Positions 22,265 to 33,720 of a DNA stretch of 64,000 nt are shown here, one piece after another. The stretch is from NCBI GenBank assembly GCA_029891345.1, contig CM056995.1, positions 215,640,547-215,704,546 on the forward strand, in the 5' to 3' direction. The stretch comes from Dryococelus australis. Its lineage: Eukaryota; Arthropoda; Insecta; Phasmatodea; Phasmatidae. How positions within the stretch are numbered: position 1 is the stretch's first letter; every line of letters starts with the position of its first letter. Under the pieces are notes generated by a model. The model worked only from the letters and a program-made list of their open reading frames with translations. It did not search any database and was not told the origin of the DNA. Position numbers and translations under genes: made by a program.

Positions 22265-23840
22265 AGAATGGACGAAAACAAAAGATTTACAATTTAACAT
22301 ACCATATGCGTATAAAACCAGTATGGTTATCAGAAACAGGCATGTATGCATGAATTACTGACCGTAACGGCCGAGCACCTTTGAACAATGTCCTAAAAAA
22401 ACCGGAATTGAAGACTGCCGAGCTCGTCCTGTCAAGCCGAAGACCTTAAGCCACAGCCACACAGCTCCCATTTAAAATACATTTTGCCGAACTCATCATA
22501 ATATCATTCTACTTACGTTAACACATGAGGTCCATTGCCCTTACCTGCATATTGCTCGTTTTAGAGCCATCAAATAAATTATCTTAATTCGTTCGACCAC
22601 GTACGGCTGTCGGGAAGCAAGCTAAATACTCTCTCCGTACTTTTACAGACACACATTTAGGCCGGCGAATGCGTCTTGCAAAAGTTAAGTAACGAATGTG
22701 CTGTGCTCTACCTTCTGTTTTATTTTCAAATTCTTATGCATAGATGCGGATTTTGGAAATAACAACGTTTCAGAAATCCAGATAAGCTACCCAACCGCCC
22801 CCGCTGACCCTCATATGCCACCGGAATGACACGTGTGTCGTGAGACCGGGAGCCGCATATCCCATAACTCACTGGGTGTTTGTAAAAACAATTGTCACCC
22901 GACATTTAGACTAATCATAGGGTCCGCGGGCGGGGGCCGTGTCAGTTAAGTCTGACACCGGGCCCTTATTTAGGCTGTTTTGGTTTTGTCGCCTATTATT
23001 ATTTAAAGTTAGGTGTTAGTGTTGTCGGCGGGGGGGTGAAGCTCCCCTCCAGCCTCCCGGCTGGAGTGAATGCGAGTGTCGTGATGTCTGTCTAACGCGT
23101 GGTTCTGTTGTATGCAAGTGTGCTATTTAAACTCGCGTGTAGTGTGACGGTGAGTCTCTAATCGCCCGGGAACAGTCCTCGGGGTAGGTTTCATCGTTTC
23201 AAAGTGTTGTGACATAGGAAAGAAATCCAGTATTAGTAACAAAACAATAAAAAAAAGGGGGGGGTCCCCTTAGTACCATAATCTGCCAGACTCTAGTCAA
23301 AGCAGAGAGCCCCTCACCCCCCCCCCCCCTCAAGTTTTCAACAAGGATAGTCTTCTTCCCGACCTGAAACAGACTATCAGGTCGGTGCGTTATTGCAAGT
23401 AAGTAATTGTGTTTGTAACATATAAAACACTATAAGTTTTAATTTTATAATTTTTTACGTGTTTTTGTATTTTGTAGTTTTGTAGTTTTATATTTTTAAT
23501 ATATATGTTTTTAAGTATTTTCTAAATTTTTTATATTTTTATGATTAGAAATTACATTAATTTTAATATACTGTGCTATTAATAATACGCATAAGCTAGA
23601 TTAAGTTAATTAAACTAAGCTGAATTAGCTATGTCATATCGTATTAGCCCCCGACTCCTACCTCTACTATCATGTGTGTCACTTGACCTGGAAGACGAAT
23701 GGTGGTTGGGGCTATTTCCCACCTTCACGACTTCCCACATAACCAGCCTTGGCAGAGCACCCTAAATATTTATAACTGTGTGTTTAATACGACAGTGTAA
23801 GTGAATGTTATTTGATAGTTAAATAATCCTCAACTATTGT
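22265..23840. other. Stretch between LINE parts, partly GC-rich
   Basis: 22.8-23.4 kb is GC-rich with long G and C runs (23260-23270, 23315-23330). It lies between the minus-strand knuckle protein and the endonuclease end, where the N-terminal endonuclease should be. I could not recognise the endonuclease N-terminus, so this may be an insertion or a diverged LINE segment. Confidence 0.3.
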
Positions 23841-23844
23841 TTGT

Positions 23845-24490
23845 TTACTGCGGTAAAGTCGCGAGTGCTGTGAGAAGCAACATCTGCTTCTCATGTAGTG
23901 TTGTTAAGGCTTTTGCCTGTATAATGATGGGCCTAAAGTGGTCCAAAAGTATTGCGAATTGTGTTTCTCGCAGAAAAGCGGCCAGTTCTTGCAATCCTGA
24001 GAACATGGTCGCATTTTCTGTTGTGTTGGTCTCCCTTCTCTCGTGTTTTTGTGGCTTGTCGCTTGTTTGTTGTGTAAGTGCTTGTTCCCTATGTGTGTTT
24101 TCTTGTTCAGTCTGTATTTTCCCTACTTGAAGGGGAGGAAATTAAGCCCTTGACTGAATGTTTTGTCGCGTTTCCTGCCTGTTGTTTTAGGTTTGTTTAG
24201 TGAGTTTAAGGCCCATCTTTTGTTTTTGTGTTTCTATCTGTTTCTTGATCACTTCGCACTGCTTCTATTCAGCCGAGTGTCCTGTTTTTTTTTTGCAAAA
24301 TGTACATAGCCTCATTGATTTGTCTTGTTCTTTAAAAGGACAGTCTGCTTTTCTGTGCGTTTTTGTACAGAGAGCGCAGATTGGGTCTTCTCAATTATAT
24401 ACAGCCAATTTTATAGAACAATTTCTTTTCTCCAAGTGTCGTTTGATTTGTTTTATATTTTCCATTTAGATAGACATTTTAAAATTTTCA
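23845..24490 (-). pseudogene. LINE gag-like ORF1 with CCHC knuckles
   Basis: On the minus strand CALCTKTHRKADC (24340-24378) is a C-x2-C-x3-H-x4-C knuckle. Next comes CTFCKKKTGHSAE-stop-KQC (24255-24306), a second knuckle in which a stop stands where the family usually has an aromatic residue. Downstream, after a frame change, a well-formed helical C-terminus (SGLQELAAFLRETQFAILL...LATLPQ) ends at a TAA at 23845-23847. This is the nucleic-acid-binding first ORF of R1/jockey-like LINEs, on the same strand as and 5' of the RT region, so it probably belongs to that element. Confidence 0.72.
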
Positions 24491-24987
24491 CAAGTAAACA
24501 AAGAAAACCGTGAGAGAAAGACATTCACCTAAAAGAAGGGATAAGTGCTTAAAAAGTTAGTTAAAGCGAGGTGTTCTTCAGGCATTTAAAATGTGTATAT
24601 CCTATCAGAATCATAAAAAACCAAGAGGCTCAAAAGTAACTCATTTTTAAGCAACCATAGTTTGATATATAGATCAGTGTGCACCATACAATATATTTTA
24701 AACATTTTTCTGCAAACAAATTTGTAACTGCATTGAAAAAAATGTAATCGCGAGTAGTATGGCTTTGAAATTCTGATTTTTCAATACTAGGAAAAAAAAA
24801 AGAGGTATAGATAATTAGTTTAGCACTTATGCTTTCCACGGTAATTTTTAATGAATTATATTAACTGTCGAACATTTCGGAAATCACAACTAAGCGTTCC
24901 CCATTTTTAAATTTACCCTGGCACATAAACACGTATATCAAGATAAAATTATTTTCCATTTGGTTCCAAACGAACTATCATATATAT

Positions 24988-25047
<60 letters not shown>

Positions 25048-25214
25048 GTTGCTATGAACAAAAACCAAAGCAATCATTGGGGGAAAAATTCACTTAATAT
25101 AAATTTTTATTTTTTTAAAACCTTTTTAGAATGCGTTTTTATTGACTGAATGTAAGCAGTAAGATCGCCGTTGTGAGAATTATACTTGCGATCCTACTGC
25201 TTATTGCTTAAAGT
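24491..25214. other. A+T-rich stretch with (TA)n
   Basis: A TA dinucleotide microsatellite occupies 24979-25046. No gene is supported; the minus-strand frame 24630-24839 has no domain. Confidence 0.4.
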
Positions 25215-25227
25215 TTTAATTGTGTAA

Positions 25228-25478
25228 CAGAAGTGAAGAGATTTGGGTGGCTCTAAACAGCAAGGTCTTGAGAGCCGATGAGGATGATGGAGGTGAGTAT
25301 GGAGTGGCTCCGGAGTGAAAAGGCGTTGGGAAACGGGAGATTCCCGAGGAAACCCGCCAACCAACGGAATCGTCCGGCGCGATTCACACTTGCGAAGATT
25401 CGGTGACCCGAACGGGGATTGAACCCGGTTCGCCTTTGTGGGAGGCGAACAGGCTAACCGCTCAGCCACCGTGGCCCC
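25228..25478 (-). mobile_element. tRNA-derived SINE, copy 2, complete with TSD
   Basis: Minus-strand head GGGGCCACGGTGGCTGAGCG carries the A-box, then a B-box (GGTTCAATCCC) and the shared SINE body. It is flanked by an exact 11 bp duplication TAATTGTGTAA (25217-25227 and 25479-25489), which marks L1-style or related target-primed insertion. About 251 bp long. This is the reference copy for the family in this window. Confidence 0.93.
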
Positions 25479-25689
25479 TAATTGTGTAAATCTCTCTAAT
25501 ACTGTGTGTCAAGTCACCAGTAGATATCACACTCCCACCAGCGATGGCAGAAGTGAACCCACAATTCCCTCTGCCCTCTAATGCTCATGCGCAGTACACA
25601 GGTATATCACGAACAGTCTGACCAACAGTATGACATTGAAAGAAAATTATTTTATTTAAAAAATAAATGAAACAAGCTTGAGTGAATAA

Positions 25690-26440
25690 ATGTTAAAATT
25701 AGTAATTTTTCGTGCAAATCTCAAAATTGAATCAATTTATTGAGCTTTGCTACAATGCTAAGTAACTGTTCATGTCATAGAAATTATTTCTTGGAGACTT
25801 GTTTTGCGGTTTTCCTGTATTACGAGTTAAACTTTCGAGGTAAAATTTTAAGCCAAAATATCACAACTTAAAACATTATCACAGGCGAACAAAGCGTCGG
25901 ATTGCAAAAATATTGCAACGTGCCGGTTCTCTGACTTCAAGATACATTTAACTGAAATATAACTTTCGAATGAAAATATTTGAAATCTGTACGAATTGCG
26001 ATTTTAAGTTTCTAATTTTCCTATAAATGCAGAAAGAAGTTGTGAATATTATATTTATTAACTATAGGTAATGTGCATTGTTATCAAGTTATCGTGGTTA
26101 TGTCACAAAACAGTAAAATTCACTCAAAGTACATAAACAAATTTTTGGCTCCTATAATTTTAAAATGTGCGTTTGTTTTTGTTGAGTTGAGTTGAGAGAT
26201 TTGAGCGGTTCTCAGTAACGAGGTTCTGAGAGCGAAAGTGGATGAAATGAGCTGAGAATGGAGCAGCGCCGGAAACATACATTTGGTTTACAGTTTTACT
26301 AAACTAGACGTTCTAGACAGGCCTGGTGTTAATAAACCAGCCATTCGTTGTTGGTAAATAGGAATTGACAGCTACACAACTCCACTGTAAAATTTTTTCT
26401 AGTTTGTTATATTTCAACTAAATATCAATAGGTCGCCAGC
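25690..26440 (+). repeat. Ancient segmental duplication, copy 1 left part
   Basis: Collinear with 49090-49660: AATCTCA(A/G)AATTGAAT, the GAACAAA.CGTCG block followed by GTGCCG.T.ATTTGTCTTA-like sequence, TTAT.ATGTCACAAAACA.TAAAA, and the GTTGGTAAATA..A.TTGACA..TAC block near 26355. In copy 2 this leads directly into the exon-like segment at 49.7-49.9 kb. Here about 4.9 kb (Maverick-like element, MITE and other sequence) lies between. Confidence 0.6.
26193..26274 (-). mobile_element. tRNA-derived SINE, 3'-part only
   Basis: Matches the body end of the SINE family (GAGAGATTTGAGCGG, GAGAGCGAAAGTGGATG, GGAGCAGCGCCGGAA) and stops abruptly, so the tRNA-like head is absent. Reading from the head this is a 5' truncation, as in other SINE insertions. 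Confidence 0.75.
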
Positions 26441-27284
26441 TGCAACCTTTCAAATCAATCATAACATCGAAATTTTCGACATCTGAAATATTTGATTACA
26501 GTCGTTCTCCTTTTCCCTCAAAATTAACAAATCACTAATTATTGTTCTCAAACACAATACAAATTAAGTCACCTTTTTCTTCAATTTATTATTATTCATT
26601 TTATAAAACATCTCGAGGAAATTGGTTCAATTTAACATTTATTCTTAATTCTGTTATCATTTAAACTTCCTTTTACTTATCCACGTCCATCGTTGGAGGT
26701 AGTGAGAATTGTTCTAAAGAAAAAATTATTTCTATTTTACATCTGCCTTACTTATGTTATCTTCTGTCCTTCGATTGACCGCCATTGGGTCATGACATAT
26801 CTCTCCGCCAATCAGCAATGGCGAGACGAGAGACAACCATGATGATTTTATTTCGTACTTCTGTGTAATTAACATGTAATGCTGAATACCTTTTAGAGAA
26901 GAAATGATAATAACGAACTGAATACAGTCTAGAAACAAATGAAAAATACTTACATAAGTAGTAGGGTAATGGGAGAGCTGGTGCAGGATCCGGGACCGGG
27001 AGCCGGAAAACAAGGCAGCCATTTTGAATTCCGGACTTCAAAACATAGCTGATTTTCGCACAAAATCGTACGTTTTAACCTAAAAATGCCTTAAAATTTC
27101 CAATTATCCCTAAAAATTTCCCATTTTTTCCCATTTTGCCAAAAATGACTACCAGAAAAGTCCATTTTCAGTTATTTTATCTAACAGGTATCAGTAACCC
27201 GGCTCGCTCTTGGGGTCAGAAGAGCAGGACTTAGGACTTTTAACTTTTGATTCCAAAAATCTAAAAAATTATTTTTTGGAATTT

Positions 27285-27530
27285 AAATATATTTCTATAA
27301 CTCAAAAGTTTACGAAGCGATAGTATTTAGTGTGATATATCACCGGACTCGTCTTTTCAAGGCGCATATGATCATGACGTTATAATAAAATTACTAAAGA
27401 AAATTATTATTTTTAAAATTTAAATATATGTTTATCATTTAAAAATTTTAAGGCGTAAGTATGAAATGTTGTATATCACCGGACTCGTCTTTTCAGGGCG
27501 CATGCGATCATTATGTTGTATCGATTTTGT
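27285..27530. repeat. Two tandem units, 136 bp period
   Basis: ATATCACCGGACTCGTCTTT occurs at 27337 and 27473, followed by TCA(A/G)GGCGCATaTGATCAT in both. The preceding A+T-rich part is also shared. A hairpin ACCAATGTT-T-AACATTGGT lies just downstream at 27637-27655. Confidence 0.8.
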
Positions 27531-27829
27531 AACACCGATGCCAGGGCCACCGTTTTAGGTGTAAGACAAAAAATTTTTAAAAATTTATAAAAAGTGTATT
27601 TAAAAATCGAAATTTTCCAGAGGTCGCCTCCCACACCAATGTTTAACATTGGTTAATTAGTCGGCAGGCCTCCACCAATTTTAAATGCGAGTTTTAAAAT
27701 TCTAAATTGTTTTTATATAAAGGGGAGGTTTTTATTAAATAAAACACATAAATATTTCATATATATATATATATAGTTTTATTTTTACTAAAATATACAT
27801 ATATAAAAATATTTCTTTGCAATGGTTTT

Positions 27830-28936
27830 TTTCGAAGGCAAGAAGAGGACATCACATTAACTCGCAAGAGGTTGGTATGCACTCGTTCTCAGCTGCAGAT
27901 GATCCACCGAATTGAGTGTCCAACCCGAACCCTTCATCATCATTTCTTCTTCCTCGCAACATACCTTTTTTATATTATCATCTACACTCTTTTCGATGTC
28001 ATATACATTACAGAGTGATACATTCTGGGTCTTGAATGCCCTTCTGCATAAGTTGGTGTATTAAATTTTGTTTCATCCTTGACAGGAACGAGCAAACATC
28101 TTTCGACGAAGCTGTCGGATTCAGAGCAACATAATCTTTAAGCATGCCCCTGAATGCAGATTCCTCCAGAAAAAATCCATTGCCATTAGGTTAGTCTAGA
28201 ACATGGGGAGGTTTTCGAGCATGTGTTTACACTGTTTGACATGGCTGTCATACGACTCATAACACTGTTTTGCCTGAAGGTTATGTATTTCACGTCGCAC
28301 ATTGTCTGGGACGCCTTTTACTTCATAACACATGGACTTACAACCACACTTGGGGCAGGCAAGAGTCAAATAAGCCCATCCTGTCTTCTTCGTGCATTTA
28401 CCACCCTTCTCGGGCCTACGTGCATGACAACTTTTACTGAAGATCTTTCCGCAGTAGCGACACGATCGCCCCGATATCGTCGGCGAATTGACCATACCGT
28501 CCATATGCACATCCTCACCTACATATGGTAGCACCATTGCATCATCACTTACTGTACAAGGTAGATATGACAATTTTACATCATCATTACATACATCAGT
28601 ACTTGTAAGTCCATCACTGGTTTGTGGTAGCGACAATACATATTTTTTTTTTTTTAGGTTTTGCTGGTGAAGGAACAAGTCCTATACATATTATCGAATG
28701 TTGGTCAGTTTGTCAGTACGCTCAAACAGACGAAGGCACTTCTCACACTTATATGCCACGAGGAGCGGATTCATCTTACATTGGTGCTTTTCGTGTCGTC
28801 TAACATTGCTGCTATTTGCAAAGGCTTCATCACAGTACATGCATCGAAGTCTTGACACTGTTGGTTTGGGTCGCGTTGCCGATGGAGCTGCTGTAGGTGG
28901 CTCACCCAAAGAGGTCGATGACGCAGTCGATGTCAT
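27830..28936 (-). pseudogene. C2H2 zinc-finger / PolB N-terminal-like protein, broken
   Basis: Starts at ATG 28936. It has C2H2 fingers CMYCDEAFANSSNVRRHEKHQC and CEKCLRLFERTDKL, then two stops in the same frame (TAA, TAG just after 28691), then a finger-like CRYCGKIFSKSCHARRPEKGGKC and CPKCGC. After another stop and frame changes come FFLEESAFRGMLKDYVALNP and KGSGWTLNSVDHLQLRTSAY, a pattern I know from the region before the DNA polymerase B core in Maverick-type elements. In such elements the protein would act in DNA binding or replication. The polymerase catalytic motifs are absent here. Confidence 0.65.
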
Positions 28937-29084
28937 GCCTGAATAAGTCTATGATGCTGTCGGTGCCATTGTTGAAGAAGTCGATGGCACTGCTGGTACT
29001 ACTCCCGAAGAAGTCGACGACACTGCTGTAGCTACCATTAGCTATGGAGTACCCGAGGGCATTGCAGATGCAGAATACGACTTA

Positions 29085-29345
29085 GATGCGAAGAGGCACA
29101 AGCTAGTCAAGACGATCCAACTTTCATGGGAGTGGCTGTCAAACTAAGCCTCTCAGATCACATCACTAATAATTATAATATACGCATAAGCAAGCCCTAC
29201 GACGTCATATAAACGTTGAACCAATAGTATTAAACCATTAATGCACTTTTCGGACAGCTAATCACCGAGTTGCCACGTGATTGCAGCTGGCGAATAGCAC
29301 GCAGACAATGAGACATCACACGCAGACATGGAAGCTGACCTCGTC
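29085..29345 (-). promoter_or_regulatory. Conserved 5' block upstream of the zinc-finger gene
   Basis: Shared with 4816-5080 (see that entry). Located about 150 bp upstream of the ATG at 28936, with a TATATTATAA box on the minus strand near 29177. A separate short open frame on the plus strand (29281-29547) starts inside it, so the block could drive divergent genes; that is speculative. Confidence 0.4.
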
Positions 29346-29570
29346 AATGTCAAGAGCAGTTGTTGCAAGTCTGCTTCTGCACAGTAACTGGAGTATGTGC
29401 GTGCTTACAGGTTGTTTTCGCACCTGGATGGTGTCGGATGGCCATGTGCGAGGGAATAGCTGTGTTATCATTTCTGCACCTGCACAGCGACTATTAATTG
29501 AAGTCTGTACGTACTTTCACGCCGTTTTCACAATCAGCGTAGTGTAGGACACGTCGCATATAGGACGTAA

Positions 29571-29625
29571 TGATATACATAAATCAAAAATTAATATGCA
29601 CACGATTTTGTCCAAGTAGACTTAG

Positions 29626-29662
<37 letters not shown>

Positions 29663-30860
29663 AAAGCAAATCATTTTTATTTATTTCTAAGCTTAATTAA
29701 GTAAATAATTGTAAGATTATTTGATTTCCGATATGAAAACCAAGGCTGTAAGTAACAAAACTAGTGGTCTAGGCTCAATACAATTTTATATTTCATCTAG
29801 AAAACATGCAATATATCACTTGCAAAAATTCCTTTCAAAATCTTGTGCAGACATTTCTGTTATACTTCTCCTTTACTAGCCTCCCAAAAAAATGATTGAT
29901 TCTCATATGATAAAAAAGTCATAAAATGCAATATCATCTTATTAACTTTGTAGGATAATTCAGGAAAAATAATGTAGTCATGGAGAAAATACTTCAAGAT
30001 AAAGCACAAATGTACAAACGAGAAGTAGTGTATTTATTTTACTAACACTAAAACAAATAATATTATATTTTTAGAAAACATTCTTATATGGAATACACAA
30101 TAATATATAATGTCGCCGTTTTTGGATAACTATAAAATCTATAGTATTTGTTTTTTGAAATAAATAATTTAATTTATGTATTACACAGCAATGGTATTAA
30201 AATTTACTCTAATTTGATTGCAGTATTACAAAAATAATGTTGATAACAATTATTCGAATAATGTTTGTAACGTACTATTTTTATTAACTACGTGTTATGG
30301 CACGCAAGCGCAATTTCAAAACGTGAAATTAAAAAATAAAACGTATTATTTTTGCGATATTAAATAGGAAACCATCAGCTATCGTGACAGTTTCCTTTCA
30401 AATGGCAGTAAAGTAATTTTTATTTTGTTTGGAGTATTTAGGAGTAACGAATACTGAAGTAAGACGTAACATAAGAATACATTTCATGAAAATTACAGTT
30501 CTATAGAAATGAAATAATAATAAGTAATCCGTCTAGGCAACTCAAAATGATTTATCAATTATAATATTAAAATCGTTCACGGCCCACGCCACATGAATCC
30601 TACATGAAAATGGAAATTGAAGCTTTTCTGGCCGAATTTCCTCGAAGGAAATTCTTCTTGTACAGTCTAGCAATATTGTACAATGTAGTAGGCGTATTAT
30701 GAAAATAATATCACACATTAGTGTGTAAATATAGGAATGCCTAGCGTCACTACTATTCTAAGTTGGGAACTTCCCTACCAATTTGACTGTTTCCTAAGCA
30801 AATGGAGGATCACCACTATCGATTTATGGGACACTGCCCACCATTCACAGTTTCTTACTA
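29571..30860. other. A+T-rich stretch with (TA)n
   Basis: TA microsatellite at 29629-29661. The rest has no supported gene or recognised repeat. Confidence 0.35.
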
Positions 30861-30861
30861 T

Positions 30862-31267
30862 AGGCTATTCACGGTAAAATAAGCACTTTTGAAAGCCCTG
30901 CTTAAGATCTACTTGTATGCACATTGTGTATTCTTCCGCATTGTGTAATATTAACGTTGTCATGGGCCTCATCACTTTATTAATGCGTCGGTCAAGTGAA
31001 ACTGTGAAATTACTAGAAAAGTAAATATTTTACAAAGCCGCTCATTTTCGCACTTCGATGCATTAAAAATACCGAAAGCGTAAGAAATAATTTAAATTCT
31101 AAATTGTTACCTAACCCTTTTTATTCGGCGTTAAGATAGGGAACTACTTCCAATTCATCGTTACCAACTTTACCGGGTGCATGTCACTCAGGGCGCCCGT
31201 TAAAATATTTTGCAGTGACTTTTTTGAAGGTTGATTTCAAAAGTGCTTACTTTATCGTGAACAGCAT
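30862..31267 (-). mobile_element. MITE copy 5, complete
   Basis: TAGGCTATTCACGGTAAAATAAGC at the left and CTTACTTTATCGTGAACAGCA at the right, with the reverse-orientation internal blocks (CTTAAGATCTACTTG, AATGCGTCGGTCAAGTGAAAC, GTTACCAACTTTACCGGGTGC). It sits immediately upstream of the exon-like region, so this copy lies in the promoter-proximal sequence of duplication copy 1. Confidence 0.85.
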
Positions 31268-31485
31268 TTATATGTTATACACCGATGTGGTAAATTTGCG
31301 AATAATCTCTTAGGGTGTGGAATACGTACTTTATCCTGTATTCTGCCCACAGCTCTGAGTGTAGGCTACACGCCTGAAGTTGCCAGTTGGGGAACCGAGT
31401 ACACTGTACTTGCTCTACGCGCAGAAGTGTGAGAGCGAGCACAGCACCGTCAGTGTCGCAGTAACATCTCGAGCCTCCCAACAAC

Positions 31486-31560
31486 ATGGCCGCTACCTTG
31501 GTGTGCTATGTGCTAGTGTCCTGTATGCACGTGGCTTGTCCTTGTGCATCCTTCCAGCCG
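31486..31560 (+). CDS. Candidate first coding exon, signal peptide
   Basis: ATG at 31486 opens a 25-codon frame (MAATLVCYVLVS...CASFQP) that ends exactly at a strong 5' splice site, CCG|GTGAGT, at 31561. The peptide has a short start, a hydrophobic core and an Ala/Cys/Ser-rich end, as in a secretory signal sequence. The segment has a paralogue at 49794-49868 with no indels. A phase-0 exon that ends just after a signal peptide is common in insect genes for neuropeptides and other secreted proteins. The downstream exons were not found, so the mature product is unknown. It might also be a fragment carried within a repeat. Confidence 0.45.
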
Positions 31561-31561
31561 G

Positions 31562-32865
31562 TGAGTGTACTGTCTGTAACTTTCCATTTCTCAGCTTTTA
31601 CCCATCAAACACGAGTAACGCTCACTCCGTTTTAGAGTACACGCCCTTGCCAATCTTTTTGCTAGTGTTTGTCCCAATTTCATTCTCCAATCTGCGAGAA
31701 TAGTTACATACCTGCATCCTTGAGTCGTGTTGTTGCTGCTGTCCGGGGCCTGACAGCAGATGCCATCAACTGTCACGTACTGATTGAAAAGGGTACGTCG
31801 TAATCACTTTTTCCCGAATTCTTAATTAAGATTGTACAAGGTTTCACTTGTACCCTTCCAAATCTTCCAATATGTCCCTTCCTTTCATAACACTGCTAAT
31901 ATTCACTGCTTCGACGACAGTATGAGTTAATTACGGAGCGTATAATAGGTCAACGAATTAATTTACTTGTGACGCACTGTTAAAAAACCTTTGTTTCACT
32001 TATTTGAACCAATTCAACTTACGTAAATGTACTCCAGAAGTAGCGTAAAACTTGAGAATATAAAACCACCAACTACAATTTTATAAATTTGCAACCATGG
32101 TTCTTTACCTCCGCTTTCAATCTCTTACTCTCGCATCTGATAGTTTTGCAGTGCATTGTAATATAACTATAAAATATCATCTTTTTTTGAAATATTTATT
32201 TATTTATTTTACCGTAAAGTAAATTTAACAAATATATATTAAAATCGTTGAACATCTACATCAAAATTTGTTTAACATAATTGTTAATGTCCTCAAGTTG
32301 TGTGTAGTTGTGCACACTTATTTCAGTACCGCTTACAATAATTTTAAGAAATCATTCTAGAAATGTTGTTTTTAAGAAAACCAACATTTTCACACCCGTA
32401 CAACCATAAAATATATTGTACCCTGACATATACCTAGTATAAAAGTGACCAAGTAAAATTCTTTCAGTGGAATACTTCATTTACTGCGCCACAAAGTAGA
32501 CTGAGGACAAGGAATATATGCGAGATGCATGCCCTACCCCCCCCCCCCCGACCCCTTGTAAGGCGTTTGCTTTATGGTCGCGCAGTTACAGTTCGGCCGA
32601 CACATGTACAATCGTGTTACGTGCTAACTGGATACTGTATTAATTTTAAACACCCGCTGCTCACATCAGTACATATATGGCTGTGACACAAGCAGGGTGG
32701 ACTAAGAGCACGATCGTTTTAACTCTCATTTTACTTTAAGTGTGCTTAGTGTAATTAATAGTACGACGTTATTGTATGGCATCCATACAATATTGTATTG
32801 GTTATTCATAATAAATAAATGTACATTAGTGTTAATTAATTATGTGACAGCTGACTGCAAAATCA
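31562..32865. other. Possible intron; nothing recognised
   Basis: If the 31561 donor is used, this is intronic. No branch/acceptor plus open-frame pair is convincing. There is a C9 run near 32530 and A+T-rich sequence elsewhere. Confidence 0.3.
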
Positions 32866-32867
32866 AT

Positions 32868-33720
32868 AAAACTGTGCATAGTAAGGAAAAGGAAATAATT
32901 CATAAAGTGATACATTTTTGTGATGAAAAAAAGAAGAAAGGGGATGCCACTATTCCAGCTGACAGTGCTACGAAACGAGCCGCGGCTGCAACAGGAAAAC
33001 CGGAAAGATTCCATGACACAGTAAGACAAGAAGAGAATATCGCGACGGAAACAGAAACTAAATTGTCAACACCTGGCAAGACGAGAAACCATCGAAGATG
33101 AAGATTGAGTTGGATTCGTTTGACTGTGGGGTAGTGACGAGGACTGTGCGAGCGTTTTACACAGTGAAAAAACAGTGCCTACAATTGAGAAACTGCGATG
33201 TGCATTACGGGAAAATATTTAAATTTGTAGCAGTGGGGAAACACTAAGGAAGAGTCTGAAGAAGATGGGGTTTCAATGAAATGGACAGTGAAAATTTCAC
33301 GTAGTGGTGAGAAACGCAGCTCAAAAGAAACTTACCAGCCAAATGTATAATTATCCTTTACAATGAACCTCATCATTCTCTTCAATAAAACAAACCACCA
33401 ACATCATCATCGACTATGCAAACTGTCAGCGACTGTCTGAAAACTCAAAACACAGAATTCTTGTGAAAATGAGAGAAAATGTGAGTTACTAGAATGAATG
33501 ACGACGCGTCGTGCCCCTGTGTCGTATCGCATTGGCAACATTTCCCGTGCACATGGCCAACAAGTTGTAAGATTGCCGCCTTATCACTGTGGTCTCAATC
33601 CCATAGAATAGTTTTGGAGTTTGGTGAAATACGGAGTGGCTGGTAATAATGCAACTCAGTTGCAATCTGAGTGCAAAGCATTACTAAGGGCGACTGTCAA
33701 AAGCAGTGCAAACACGTGAA
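32868..33720 (+). pseudogene. DDE-superfamily transposase (mariner/IS630-like), decayed
   Basis: An N-terminal helix-turn-helix-like part (KEKEIIHKVIHFCDEKKKKG, ATKRAAAATGKPERF), a linker with LSTPGKTRNHRR, then FDCGVVTRTVRAFYTVKKQ, and an RENI...LRKSLKKMGFQ block. After many stops and frameshifts the C-terminal catalytic end appears as LPPYHCGLNPIE at about 33575-33610. This layout is that of insect DDE endonucleases related to Tc1/mariner. The middle with the first two catalytic acids is not recognisable. Inactive. Confidence 0.72.

Larger units (their letters stand above)
26960..29570 (-). mobile_element. Decayed Maverick/Polinton-related element
   Basis: The left end (26960-27260: GGGTAATGGG...GGACCGGGAGCCGG, CATTTTGCCAAAAATGACTACC, GCTCGCTCTTGGGG...GGACTT) has the same layout as the left arm at 3240-3640. 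The interior holds a minus-strand zinc-finger gene that leads into a region like the N-terminus of Maverick DNA polymerase B proteins. The upstream block (29085-29345) is shared with 4816-5080. No right inverted arm was found, and the polymerase core is missing. Confidence 0.6.

Noticed and set aside
25194..25469. Open frames across SINE copies (also 15190-15393 and 38104-38364)
   Set aside because: They fall within tRNA-derived SINEs with A- and B-boxes and have no independent coding evidence.
28223..28946. Plus-strand frames opposite the zinc-finger gene
   Set aside because: The minus strand has ordered C2H2 modules; the plus frames are shadows.
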